From contig JBBQCZ010000040.1 of assembly GCA_038319215.1 (NCBI GenBank), forward strand, positions 1 through 26,453: a stretch of 26,453 nucleotides of DNA. The letters are read 5' to 3'. Position 1 is the stretch's first letter. Each line of letters opens with the position of its first letter. A program made the position numbers and the translations under genes. The stretch comes from Bact-19 sp038319215. GTDB lineage: Bacteria > Bacteroidota > Bacteroidia > Bacteroidales > ML635J-15. The notes beneath the pieces are model-generated. The model searched no databases. It was not told the DNA's origin and saw only the letters and a program-made list of their open reading frames with translations. Positions 1-7,647 of the stretch are shown here, piece by piece.

Positions 1-217
1 CATCTTCTGTCATGCAACAAAAGTAGCATCTTAAGTATATATAATCCAAATGGGTTAGGCATTACTTATTAATAATGGTATGATGAAAACTAAATTTGTA
101 TTTGTGCAAAATGATAATTATCTTTGGCACTGATTAGTAACCTATATTTTATTGGGTTGCTTTGTAATTATAAATAAAATTTGTCTTAATTTGCACTTTT
201 ATTTTACAATTCACTTT
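1..217. other. Leading intergenic region, no gene seen
   Basis: I see no convincing coding region here on either strand. The stretch is AT-rich. An open frame runs into it from 152 in phase with the first gene, but those extra 22 residues have no signal-peptide character and precede a clear lipoprotein signal, so I treat them as untranslated leader. No exact TAnnTTTG box was found near the gene start. Confidence 0.5.
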
Positions 218-610
218 ATGAAAATCACTACTTTTTTATTTGGAATTACAATATTAATTTCAGTTTTATTTTTTAGTTGTGAGAACGCAAATATTCATCT
301 TGATGATGCAGGCTTTTTCCTAAAAGATACTAGCAGTAATCCAACTGTTGATACTGTTCACTTTTCCACACAGATTCGACCAGTTTTGCAAAACAATTGC
401 GGTTCTTGTCATTTTGCCGGTGCAACGCCAGATTTTGAATCTCCAAACATTTATAACAACATTGTTGGTGGAAATTATATTAATCTTGCAAATCCTGAAA
501 ATAGCAATTTGTTTTTCTTACCAGATCCTGGACATGCGGATGGTTATTTAGCACCAGTAGAACACATTCTTATTGTAAAATGGATAGAGCAAGGAGCTCC
601 TAATAATTAA
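218..610 (+). CDS. Small c-type cytochrome lipoprotein
   Basis: This is a 130-residue exported heme lipoprotein, probably an electron carrier at the cell envelope. I chose the ATG at 218 because it gives a typical signal (MKI, then a hydrophobic run) ending in LFFSC. C21 would be the lipidated cysteine, followed by E and N. A single heme c motif CGSCH lies at residues 61-65, preceded by a segment (TQIRPVLQNN) typical of the compact cytochrome domains seen in many Bacteroidota lipoproteins. The C-terminal IVKWIEQGAP is also typical of these domains. It is 78 nt upstream of a DUF5777 beta-barrel gene and shares its strand with a second cytochrome c, so the three may be co-expressed. The partner and substrate are unknown. 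The lipobox is slightly atypical (F at -3). Confidence 0.8.
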   Translation: MKITTFLFGITILISVLFFSCENANIHLDDAGFFLKDTSSNPTVDTVHFSTQIRPVLQNNCGSCHFAGATPDFESPNIYNNIVGGNYINLANPENSNLFFLPDPGHADGYLAPVEHILIVKWIEQGAPNN

Positions 611-688
611 GTTTGGAACTAAAATGCAACTAAAATAGTTTGCAATAAGTCCAAGGATGAATATAACAAACAAATAAAAGCGAATTTG

Positions 689-1627
689 ATGAAAAAGTTG
701 TGGTTAGTTTTAGTTTTATCAGGAATGTATGTGAGCTCTTTTGCTCAGAGCGATTCCCTTAGTCAAGAAAAAGTTGAGAGAAAACCTGTTATCAGTCCGT
801 GGTACACAACAACCTTTATCGACAATCAAACTACTTATATTACTCCCAAAAAACATCTCGAATTGGTAATTAATCATAGATTTACTGCCATAGATAACGG
901 TGTTACAGATTTGTTTGGTTTTTATGGCGCATCAAACATCAGACTGGGTCTTAATTATGGTATTACCGATAATTTGATGATTGGATTTGGGAGTGAAAAG
1001 GATAAAAAAATGCAAGAATTCTTAGTAAAATACAATATTATTGAACAATCAAAAGATAAGGTAATACCAGTTTCTGTTGCAGTTTTTGCCAATACTTGCA
1101 TAAATACACGAGAAGTAGATTATTGGGGAGCTGATTATAAATTTCAAGATAGAATGTCGTATTTTTCACAACTTATAATATCTAGAAAATGGAATACGAA
1201 GTTTGCCACTATGCTAGGTGTAGGATATGCTCATATAAATAAAGTAGAAAGCTACCGAATTGTAGCAGAAGATTCGCTAACGGAAACAATTGCATATTAT
1301 CCTAAATATTATAACAATGCAATAGGACTTACTTTAACAGCAAGGTATAAAGTTACAGGAGCATTTTCGGTAATTAGTGAATTTGAGCAGCCATTTGCAA
1401 TTGGAAAAACTGGGAATAATGGCAATCATAGCGAAATACCTAAGCCATTAGAAGCAAAACCAAACCTTGCTCTAGGTTTTGAAATTACAACTTTATCACA
1501 TTCTTTTCAGATGTTTGTATCTTCGTATAGAGGAATTGTACCACAAAATAACTTAATTATGAATAATTTTGACTTTACAGACAAATCTGGCATAATGCTT
1601 GGTTTCAATGTGGTCGTTAAATTTTAA
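689..1627 (+). CDS. DUF5777 family outer-membrane beta-barrel protein
   Basis: This encodes a 312-residue exported protein with a signal peptide of about 20 residues (KKLWLVLVLSG..., cut near SSFA-Q). The mature part is rich in alternating hydrophobic/aromatic strands such as IRLGLNYGITDNLMIGFG and ends in VVVKF, a terminal aromatic as expected of an outer-membrane beta-barrel. The pattern matches the DUF5777 family, which has no settled biochemical role. A TTG codon three bases upstream (686) is in frame, but the ATG at 689 is the more likely start. It sits between two heme c protein genes on the same strand, so a role in housing or supplying an envelope electron-transfer chain is a reasonable inference only. 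Family call good, function unknown. Confidence 0.75.
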   Translation: MKKLWLVLVLSGMYVSSFAQSDSLSQEKVERKPVISPWYTTTFIDNQTTYITPKKHLELVINHRFTAIDNGVTDLFGFYGASNIRLGLNYGITDNLMIGFGSEKDKKMQEFLVKYNIIEQSKDKVIPVSVAVFANTCINTREVDYWGADYKFQDRMSYFSQLIISRKWNTKFATMLGVGYAHINKVESYRIVAEDSLTETIAYYPKYYNNAIGLTLTARYKVTGAFSVISEFEQPFAIGKTGNNGNHSEIPKPLEAKPNLALGFEITTLSHSFQMFVSSYRGIVPQNNLIMNNFDFTDKSGIMLGFNVVVKF

Positions 1628-1691
1628 AAACAATAGATCAGGAATTTGGTTTAAATTATGTTCCGGTAATAAAAATTATAAAGAATATCTT

Positions 1692-2102
1692 ATGAAAACA
1701 AAAAACTTATTATTCGTTTCACTGGCAGCAGTGATGATTGTAGGAGGATTAACAGCTATGAAATATGCTAAAGACCCATGGCAAGTACCAGCAAATTACA
1801 AAACGATGAAAAGCAAAGTTCCTACATCAAAGCAAAGTATTGCTGAAGGAAAAGAGCTTTTTGATATGTCTTGTGCAAGTTGTCACGGTGCTACAGGCAA
1901 AGGAAATGGAGTAAAAGCAAAAAATATGGGAATCGAGATGTTTGATTTTTCTACTGCAGATTATCAAACAAAGTTTACAGATGGCGAAATTTACTACCAG
2001 TCATTTATTGGCCGCGCAACTTGGCACGACTTCCGTAAAGGTGTTGCTGATGAAAATGATAGATGGAATGTTGTTAATTATATTCGGACGATGAAGAAAT
2101 AA
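1692..2102 (+). CDS. Class I-like cytochrome c, exported
   Basis: This is a 136-residue monoheme cytochrome c. The ATG at 1692 gives a signal or anchor segment (KTKNLLFVSLAAVMIVGGL) followed by a mature domain with heme motif CASCHG at residues 61-66 and the typical following segment GATGKGNG. The C-terminal helix (DRWNVVNYIRTMKK) matches the last helix of small cytochrome c domains. M79 or M83 are candidate axial ligands. The open frame extends upstream to 1599 but overlaps the end of the DUF5777 gene and lacks signal-peptide character, so the internal start is preferred. It lies 64 nt after the beta-barrel gene, probably in the same transcription unit. The electron donor and acceptor are not identifiable. 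Confidence 0.85.
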   Translation: MKTKNLLFVSLAAVMIVGGLTAMKYAKDPWQVPANYKTMKSKVPTSKQSIAEGKELFDMSCASCHGATGKGNGVKAKNMGIEMFDFSTADYQTKFTDGEIYYQSFIGRATWHDFRKGVADENDRWNVVNYIRTMKK

Positions 2103-2109
2103 ATTGTTG

Positions 2110-2175
2110 CGGTGACTTCGACTACGCTGTTGTCGGTGACTTCGGCTTTCGCCGCGGCGAAAGCAGAAACCACCG
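2110..2175. repeat. Palindromic intergenic element between convergent genes
   Basis: This short stretch is markedly richer in G+C than its surroundings and sits between two convergent genes. GGTGACTTCG occurs twice (2111-2120 and 2135-2144). A perfect 20-bp palindrome, gctttcgccgcggcgaaagc, occupies 2145-2164. It is flanked by outer arms CGGTG (2134-2138) and CACCG (2171-2175), making an imperfect larger stem. There is no T-run after the stem on either strand, so it is not a standard intrinsic terminator. The cttcgactacgct core resembles scattered palindromic repeats common between genes in Bacteroidota. I infer a decayed copy of such a REP-like element. Confidence 0.65.
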
Positions 2176-2189
2176 AACCCCAATAATCC

Positions 2190-3359
2190 TTACTTTAAGT
2201 TTTTAAAACCATTTTCAATTTCAAAACTGATTCTTTCAAAAACCTCTTCGAAACTACCCATGCCGCTAATTTTTTCGACACCGTGCAGCTCGTTATATTT
2301 TTCGATTACCGGCACAGTTTTGTTTTCGTGATCCTGAAGTCGCTGAACAATTTTTGCTGTACTTGAGTCGTAAGGCATGCACTCGCCAGTTTTGCTTCTT
2401 TCGTCGAGACGTTTAATTAGTTCTAGTGTAGGCACTTCGATTTCGATGATTTTAGCTAGCGACGACCCATGTTTTTTCAAAAGTCCATCGAGAATGTAAG
2501 ACTGAACCAAAGTACGAGGAAAACCTTTAAAAATAAATCCTTTAACGCCTTTTGAGTTTTCGAGTTTTTTCTCAATTAATTGAACCACAATTTCATCAGG
2601 AATAAGTTGTCCATTATTATAAAGTTCTTGAACATGTTTGCCAATTTCTGTTTTTTTAGCAATTTCTTCGCCTAACATTGGTCCTGTTGCAACATATTCG
2701 AGTCCGTATTTTTTAGCGATAGCTTTTCCTTGTGATCCTCTTCCCGAACCAGGATAACCAAACAGAACAATATTAAGAAGACGTTTGCTCAATTCTTCCT
2801 TAACAATATTTTGAATTTGTTCGCCAACCGATTCGATGTTTTGAATCCCATCAACCTCGTTATACAATCCTTTGTCTTTATAAAAATTTAAAACTGGCAA
2901 AGTTTTGTCGTTATATTCTTTTAATCTGTTTCTGATAACCTTTTCATTATCATCGGCACGACCAGATGTTTCGCCTCTTTTAAGCAGACGTTTTACCGAT
3001 TCTTCTTCTGGAACTTCCAAACTGATGAGGCAATTTAAAGAAGTGTTTAGTTTAATCATCAATCCTTCGAGAATGTACGCTTGAATATAAGTTCTAGGGA
3101 AACCATCAAACAAAAATCCATTTGCATTTGGATTATCAGTAATTGTTTTTTCAATTATCTGAACAATAATCTCATCGGAAACAAGTCCTCCAGATGCAAT
3201 TATGCTTTGGGCTTCTTTTCCCAGCCTTGTTTGGTCTTTTATTTCCTTTCGGAGCAAATCTCCGGTCGAAATATAAAACAGGTTATACTCCTTTATGAGT
3301 GATTCTGACTGGGTGCCTTTTCCTGCCCCTGGAGGACCAAATAACGCAATATTTAACAT
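2190..3359 (-). CDS. adk: Tandem (double-domain) adenylate kinase with degenerate second domain
   Basis: This is a 389-residue protein made of two adenylate kinase domains in tandem; the usual enzyme is about 190-220 residues. Adenylate kinase interconverts ATP + AMP and 2 ADP in the cytoplasm. Domain 1 (residues 1-190) looks fully active: P-loop GPPGAGKGT at 8-16 with K14, STGDLLR at 31-37, DGFPRT at 85-90, and a short zinc-less lid with SGRADD at 132-137. Domain 2 (about 194-389) keeps the fold pattern but has R207 for the P-loop lysine, P227 and G230 for D34 and R37, K278 for D85, and no RxDD lid motif. It is therefore probably a non-catalytic pseudo-enzyme. The AAGGA before the ATG supports the start. 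There is no sign of a stop or frameshift between the halves. Confidence 0.9.
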   Translation of the reverse strand: MLNIALFGPPGAGKGTQSESLIKEYNLFYISTGDLLRKEIKDQTRLGKEAQSIIASGGLVSDEIIVQIIEKTITDNPNANGFLFDGFPRTYIQAYILEGLMIKLNTSLNCLISLEVPEEESVKRLLKRGETSGRADDNEKVIRNRLKEYNDKTLPVLNFYKDKGLYNEVDGIQNIESVGEQIQNIVKEELSKRLLNIVLFGYPGSGRGSQGKAIAKKYGLEYVATGPMLGEEIAKKTEIGKHVQELYNNGQLIPDEIVVQLIEKKLENSKGVKGFIFKGFPRTLVQSYILDGLLKKHGSSLAKIIEIEVPTLELIKRLDERSKTGECMPYDSSTAKIVQRLQDHENKTVPVIEKYNELHGVEKISGMGSFEEVFERISFEIENGFKNLK

Positions 3360-3410
3360 AATTCCTTGAATTAAATTTTATGCAAAATACGAATTTTATT
3401 TTTTATTAGG

Positions 3411-3448
3411 AAAAAAAAGAGCAGGCCGATAATAAATATCAGCTGCTC
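3411..3448 (-). terminator. Intrinsic terminator after the rubrerythrin-like gene
   Basis: Read on the minus strand, GAGCAG (3448-3443) pairs with CTGCTC (3424-3419), with further pairing inside the loop, and is followed directly by a run of eight T (3418-3411). It lies about 40 nt past the stop of the ferritin-like gene and separates it from the adenylate kinase gene. Confidence 0.8.
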
Positions 3449-3486
3449 AGAAATATTGGGAGATAGTTCGTAGAAACTAACTTAAT

Positions 3487-3945
3487 TTAGTTTTCTCTGC
3501 TCAAATAATCGTCGTATTCAGTTTCGAATCTGTTTTTATGATTCAGTTCTTGCTCTGACAATGAAGCAAACAAATTTGAATATGCAGGATCTTCAATTGT
3601 TTGGCTTAACTTTTTATATAATTCACAAGCGGCTTTTTCTCTGCGCATTGCAAGAACTAAAGCTTCAGGATAAGTAAGTTTATCGGAATCTTTTTCTTGA
3701 GGAATCATATAATCAGCAATCTTAATGTCGATTATTTTACTGGCTGGTAAATCAAAACTACCTTCACGTTTTACTTTTTGTAAAAATGCTTTGTGTCCCA
3801 TTTCTTCTTTTGCAAATTTAAGAAAGACATCTCTCATTTCTGTATTAGTTACATCTGAAGATAGTCTGGTGTAAAAATCTACTGCTCCTTGCTCCCTAGC
3901 AATAGCAAAATCAAGAATGTCATTAATGTTTGAAAATTCTTTCAT
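3487..3945 (-). CDS. Rubrerythrin-like ferritin-family diiron protein (no rubredoxin domain)
   Basis: This is a 152-residue four-helix-bundle protein. Two helix pairs each carry a diiron set: E18 with E48-x-x-H51, and E103 with E133-x-x-H136. That is the arrangement of rubrerythrin and related ferritin-like proteins, which typically reduce hydrogen peroxide or store iron in anaerobes. No CxxC rubredoxin domain is present, so electrons must come from another protein. It starts 72 nt beyond the end of the 1205-residue redox fusion gene on the same strand. A near-consensus promoter lies in that gap, so it may be both read through from the operon and expressed alone. A peroxide-defence role fits an anaerobe with many Fe-S proteins. 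The exact substrate is inferred. Confidence 0.85.
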   Translation of the reverse strand: MKEFSNINDILDFAIAREQGAVDFYTRLSSDVTNTEMRDVFLKFAKEEMGHKAFLQKVKREGSFDLPASKIIDIKIADYMIPQEKDSDKLTYPEALVLAMRREKAACELYKKLSQTIEDPAYSNLFASLSEQELNHKNRFETEYDDYLSREN

Positions 3946-3977
3946 AATATAAAATTTTATTTGTTTTATTGGTCATA

Positions 3978-4010
3978 CAAAGTAAACTGCGAATCGTAAA
4001 ATTAACAAAA
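3978..4010 (-). promoter_or_regulatory. Putative promoter of the rubrerythrin-like gene
   Basis: On the minus strand TTTTG (4010-4006) is followed after 21 nt by TACTTTG (3984-3978). This is close to the Bacteroidota TTTG / TAnnTTTG pattern but one base short in the -7 box. It sits about 35 nt before the start codon. Confidence 0.35.
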
Positions 4011-4017
4011 GATTGTT

Positions 4018-7000
4018 TTATTTTATTTCTAAAATATTATTTACCTTCTTTAGCATATCATTGCATCCAAAATTAAAATATCCCAAATTAGAGTCGCTTT
4101 GCGTGTTTACAAATGTAGGTTTATATTCTGGAATTGATGCAAGTATGTTTAAGATTTCGTCAAATATAACAGTAGAATCAGAAGATTGTTCAATTCCAAA
4201 AGCGTTTAAGATTTCAGCAAGTTGCTCAAGGTTATCTTGTCCTGTTTTTGTAATTTGTGATTTCTCAAATTGTTGAATATACTTCTGAGTATTTGTGAAG
4301 CTTCCACCTGTTTCGAAATGGAAACTTGCTGGTAAAAACAAATCTGCAATAAGAGCTGTTTCTGTCATAAAGTAATCCTGAACAACCATGAAATTTGATT
4401 TTGCGAACCAATTTTTTACGAGATTTTTATCTTTCGCGGTTCCAATTGGGTCTTCGCCAAAAATCATAAAATTAGAATAATCGCCAGCTTTAACTTTGCC
4501 ACAATTACATTCAGAATCATTTTTAACGGCACCGGGTAATAAATCAGGTTTTATGCCCATGTCAATTACACCTTGAGAATTGTTCATCTCTTTAACTGCA
4601 ATTACACCTGATCCTGTTTTACCAAGTTTTCCAGTAAGCATAACAAGGTTTATTAATTCCTGTGCAACAGCAGAACTAATTTCTTTTTCTTGGAATATGA
4701 TAACTGCATTTTGTTCTTTATTGTATTCTTCAACAAAAGCTTTTATTTTGGCAGCAGAAATTCCACTTTCGACAGCACATGTATTGAAATCTGTCTTTGA
4801 AATATCTGAGAGATATGTACCAAAACCTTCAACATTTCCTTCGATAAAGAATTTATTGTACAAAGTGTTGTCAACAATAAATTTATTCATTGCTTTTATC
4901 AGACTGTAATATGATTTTGTTTTAATTACTTTATCGCATTTATAAGCAATTTTGGCATTTTCTTTATCTGTTACAAGAATAACTTCAGCACCAGTTTTTT
5001 CAACAGCACCAAAAACCATGTGGTTAACTAAGCTATTGTCGTAATTCAAATCTGAACCAAAAACATAAATTTTTGAGGCGTCTTTAAGTTCGCACATGGG
5101 AATATTTTTGTGAGTATCTTGGTAATATCCATTACCTCTACCAAAATATCCAAGACTTGTTATATTGTTGGTCTTCAATGCTTTGCGAACTAATTTCTGT
5201 GTTAGATAAAGTTCTTCATTGCTTAGTCGAGCTCCTGCAAAAACCATAGTTTCTGCCTCGTGCCCGCCGATATTTTTCTTGATTAAAGCATAAGCTTGGT
5301 CAAAACCAATCTCTTTCCACTTACCGTTTTCTTTCAACATTGGTTTTGTAATTCTGGTAGGATCGTTAAATACACGATATCCGAATTTTGCATGCTTGCC
5401 AATACTTCCTTTTTTGTTTACAAGACCAGGAATTCCTTCGGCACGGAAAACAAATCCGGATTTATGACGAAGCTCAATTGCCGCACCTTCGGAGCCAAAA
5501 CAGTCGATAGTGTTTATTTTATCTGCTTTTACTGGCATTATCTTAAAAGGAACATTTTCGGTGATGGCACCTGTTGGACAAATTGAAATACACATTCCGC
5601 ATGATTCACAATCTGTTTCTGTCAGCGCTTTGTTCATACTCGGAGCTACAAAAGTCTCAAATCCGCGTTCAACCAAGCCTAAAGCTTTTGCACCAACTAT
5701 TTCATTGCAAACTCTTATACATTTTGAACAAAGAATGCATTTATTGTTGTCAATTTCAATCAGCGGGTGTGCAAAATCAACATTGTATTGTTTAAATGTT
5801 CCATCATAATATTTTTGGTCTGCATTGTATTTGTCAGCGTATTGCTGAAGTTTACAGTCGAAAAATTCGGAGCATCCACATTCAAAACATCTTGAAGTTT
5901 CGTTTTTGGCAACGCTTTCGTCAGAATAGCCAAGCTCTACTTCGTTGTAGTTTACTCTGTCTTTTGGGTCAAGAACCGGCATTTCTTCTCTTAATTGTTT
6001 TTGATATCTGCCAAGATAATCTTCGCTTTCCTGTTTTTTAAAATTGTCTTTTCTGCTAACAAATGTTTTTTTAAGAGGTTCAATTTTTTGTCCTGTTAAA
6101 TACTGATGACAACTAACCCACGCTTTATTTGCTTGAGCAATTGCTTCAATCAAAGTAGCAGGACCAGTTACGCCGTCACCAGCAGCAAAAATTGAAGGAA
6201 CACCAGTTTGCAAAGTTTTTGGATCTGCGTCAAGGTCGCCCCATTTATTTGCTTTTAGCTCACCTTCTTTAACAACAGAATTTACGTCGTTAAGGAAGTT
6301 TATATCTGTTTTTTGTCCGATTGCTGCGAGTATATAGTCAACTTCTAGATCAAATTCTGAACCTTCAATTGGTATTGGACGACGACGACCAGAAGCATCG
6401 GGTTCGCCCAGTCCCATTTTAATCAGAGTTACAGATTTAAGTTTTCCTTCGCTATCTTTATTAACACGAATAGGATTGTGCAAGAATAAATATTCCACAC
6501 CTTCTAATTTTGATTCGTGAATCTCGATTGGATTTGCTGGCATTTCTTTTTCGGTACGACGATAAACAACTTTTACATCAGTAGAGTTGCAACGCAAAGA
6601 AGAACGACAGCAGTCCATAGCAGTATTTCCGCCGCCAACGACTATTACTTTTTTACCTTTAAAATCGTATCGTTGACCAGTTGTTTCCATATTTCGGAGG
6701 AAGTCAATTCCAGAATAAACACCATCAGCATCTTCGCCTTCTGCACCCAATAAGGTACCACGTTGCGAACCTATTGTAAGAACAGTTGCATCGTATTTTT
6801 TCTGTATTTCGGCATATTTAAGATTATCACCAAGTTTTTTATTGTAAAAAATATTTACTCCAAGGTCGGTGATATTCTTAGTTTCCGCATCAATAACATC
6901 ATTTGGTAATCTATATTCAGGAATACCATATCTTAACCAACCACCCGGGTGAGCTTGGGCTTCGTAAATGTCGCACTGATGTCCTTTAAGTTGCAGATAA

Positions 7001-7635
7001 TAAGCAGCAGATAAACCACCAGGACCAGCACCAATTACGGCTACTTTTTTACTCGTTGACGCAGCTTTTTTAGGAATGAATTTGTTTGCAGAATTAAGAT
7101 CGTAGTCTGCTGCAAAACGTTTCATGTAGTCGATTCCTACGCCAGTATTTTCGTCAAGTAAATTTCTACGGCAAGCGGCTTCGCAGGGGCGAACACATAC
7201 ACGACCACAAATTGCTGGCAATGGGTTAACTTCTTTAATCAAAGCCACTGCTTCGCTATATAATTCTTTTTCGATAAGTGAAATATAGCCTTGAACATCA
7301 ACGCCAGCAGGACAAGTTTCTTTGCAAGGAGCAACACAATCAGCATAGTGATTACTCATCAGTAAATTTAGAGCTGTATGTCTTGCTTTTACAACTTTTT
7401 CACTTTCTGTATTTATTACCATTCCTTCGGCTATACGTGTAGAACACGAAGGTTGTGGTTTCGGATTTCCTTCAATCTCAACAACGCAAACATAACACGA
7501 AGAATATGGTTCTAATCTTTCGTCATTACATAATGTAGGAATAATTATCCCTTCGCGTTTGGCCACTTCAACTATATACTCGCCAGGGTTTCCCTTTAAT
7601 GGTTTCCCGTTTAATATTATATTAATTTTATCCAT
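4018..7635 (-). CDS. NuoG/FdhA-like fusion subunit with GltD/NfnB-type flavoprotein domain
   Basis: This is a 1205-residue redox protein with, in order: a 2Fe-2S domain (C36, C47, C50, C64); a GltD-type N-terminal cluster region (C100, C104, C108, C143, C147, C151, C155); an FAD/NAD(P)H flavoprotein module with GAGPGG at 202-207, GGGNTAMD at 334-341, YRRTEKEMPA at 358-367 and AAGDG at 484-488; a cysteine group C583/C586/C588/C594; two 4Fe-4S motifs (C633-C643, C676-C686); and a molybdopterin-oxidoreductase-like region (about 705-1205). The last region lacks the CxxCxxxC cluster ligands (only C712 remains) and has GYFGRG at 829-834 where a formate dehydrogenase has its catalytic Cys/Sec. It ends before the usual C-terminal dinucleotide-binding domain. 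It is the third gene of the operon, 12 nt after the HydB-like gene. I infer a ferredoxin/NAD(P)H-linked bifurcating or transhydrogenase-type complex. An active formate dehydrogenase is unlikely. Confidence 0.8.
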   Translation of the reverse strand: MDKINIILNGKPLKGNPGEYIVEVAKREGIIIPTLCNDERLEPYSSCYVCVVEIEGNPKPQPSCSTRIAEGMVINTESEKVVKARHTALNLLMSNHYADCVAPCKETCPAGVDVQGYISLIEKELYSEAVALIKEVNPLPAICGRVCVRPCEAACRRNLLDENTGVGIDYMKRFAADYDLNSANKFIPKKAASTSKKVAVIGAGPGGLSAAYYLQLKGHQCDIYEAQAHPGGWLRYGIPEYRLPNDVIDAETKNITDLGVNIFYNKKLGDNLKYAEIQKKYDATVLTIGSQRGTLLGAEGEDADGVYSGIDFLRNMETTGQRYDFKGKKVIVVGGGNTAMDCCRSSLRCNSTDVKVVYRRTEKEMPANPIEIHESKLEGVEYLFLHNPIRVNKDSEGKLKSVTLIKMGLGEPDASGRRRPIPIEGSEFDLEVDYILAAIGQKTDINFLNDVNSVVKEGELKANKWGDLDADPKTLQTGVPSIFAAGDGVTGPATLIEAIAQANKAWVSCHQYLTGQKIEPLKKTFVSRKDNFKKQESEDYLGRYQKQLREEMPVLDPKDRVNYNEVELGYSDESVAKNETSRCFECGCSEFFDCKLQQYADKYNADQKYYDGTFKQYNVDFAHPLIEIDNNKCILCSKCIRVCNEIVGAKALGLVERGFETFVAPSMNKALTETDCESCGMCISICPTGAITENVPFKIMPVKADKINTIDCFGSEGAAIELRHKSGFVFRAEGIPGLVNKKGSIGKHAKFGYRVFNDPTRITKPMLKENGKWKEIGFDQAYALIKKNIGGHEAETMVFAGARLSNEELYLTQKLVRKALKTNNITSLGYFGRGNGYYQDTHKNIPMCELKDASKIYVFGSDLNYDNSLVNHMVFGAVEKTGAEVILVTDKENAKIAYKCDKVIKTKSYYSLIKAMNKFIVDNTLYNKFFIEGNVEGFGTYLSDISKTDFNTCAVESGISAAKIKAFVEEYNKEQNAVIIFQEKEISSAVAQELINLVMLTGKLGKTGSGVIAVKEMNNSQGVIDMGIKPDLLPGAVKNDSECNCGKVKAGDYSNFMIFGEDPIGTAKDKNLVKNWFAKSNFMVVQDYFMTETALIADLFLPASFHFETGGSFTNTQKYIQQFEKSQITKTGQDNLEQLAEILNAFGIEQSSDSTVIFDEILNILASIPEYKPTFVNTQSDSNLGYFNFGCNDMLKKVNNILEIK

Positions 7636-7647
7636 CGTTCGAAAGTT

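Noticed and set aside
2001..2183. 60-codon minus-strand frame overlapping the cytochrome c gene and the palindromic element
   Set aside because: It is antisense to a clear cytochrome gene and arises from the repeat; composition is not protein-like.
4018..5524. Active NAD-dependent formate dehydrogenase
   Set aside because: The fusion subunit looks like FdhA at first sight, but the Fe-S ligands, the catalytic Cys/Sec region and the C-terminal domain are missing.
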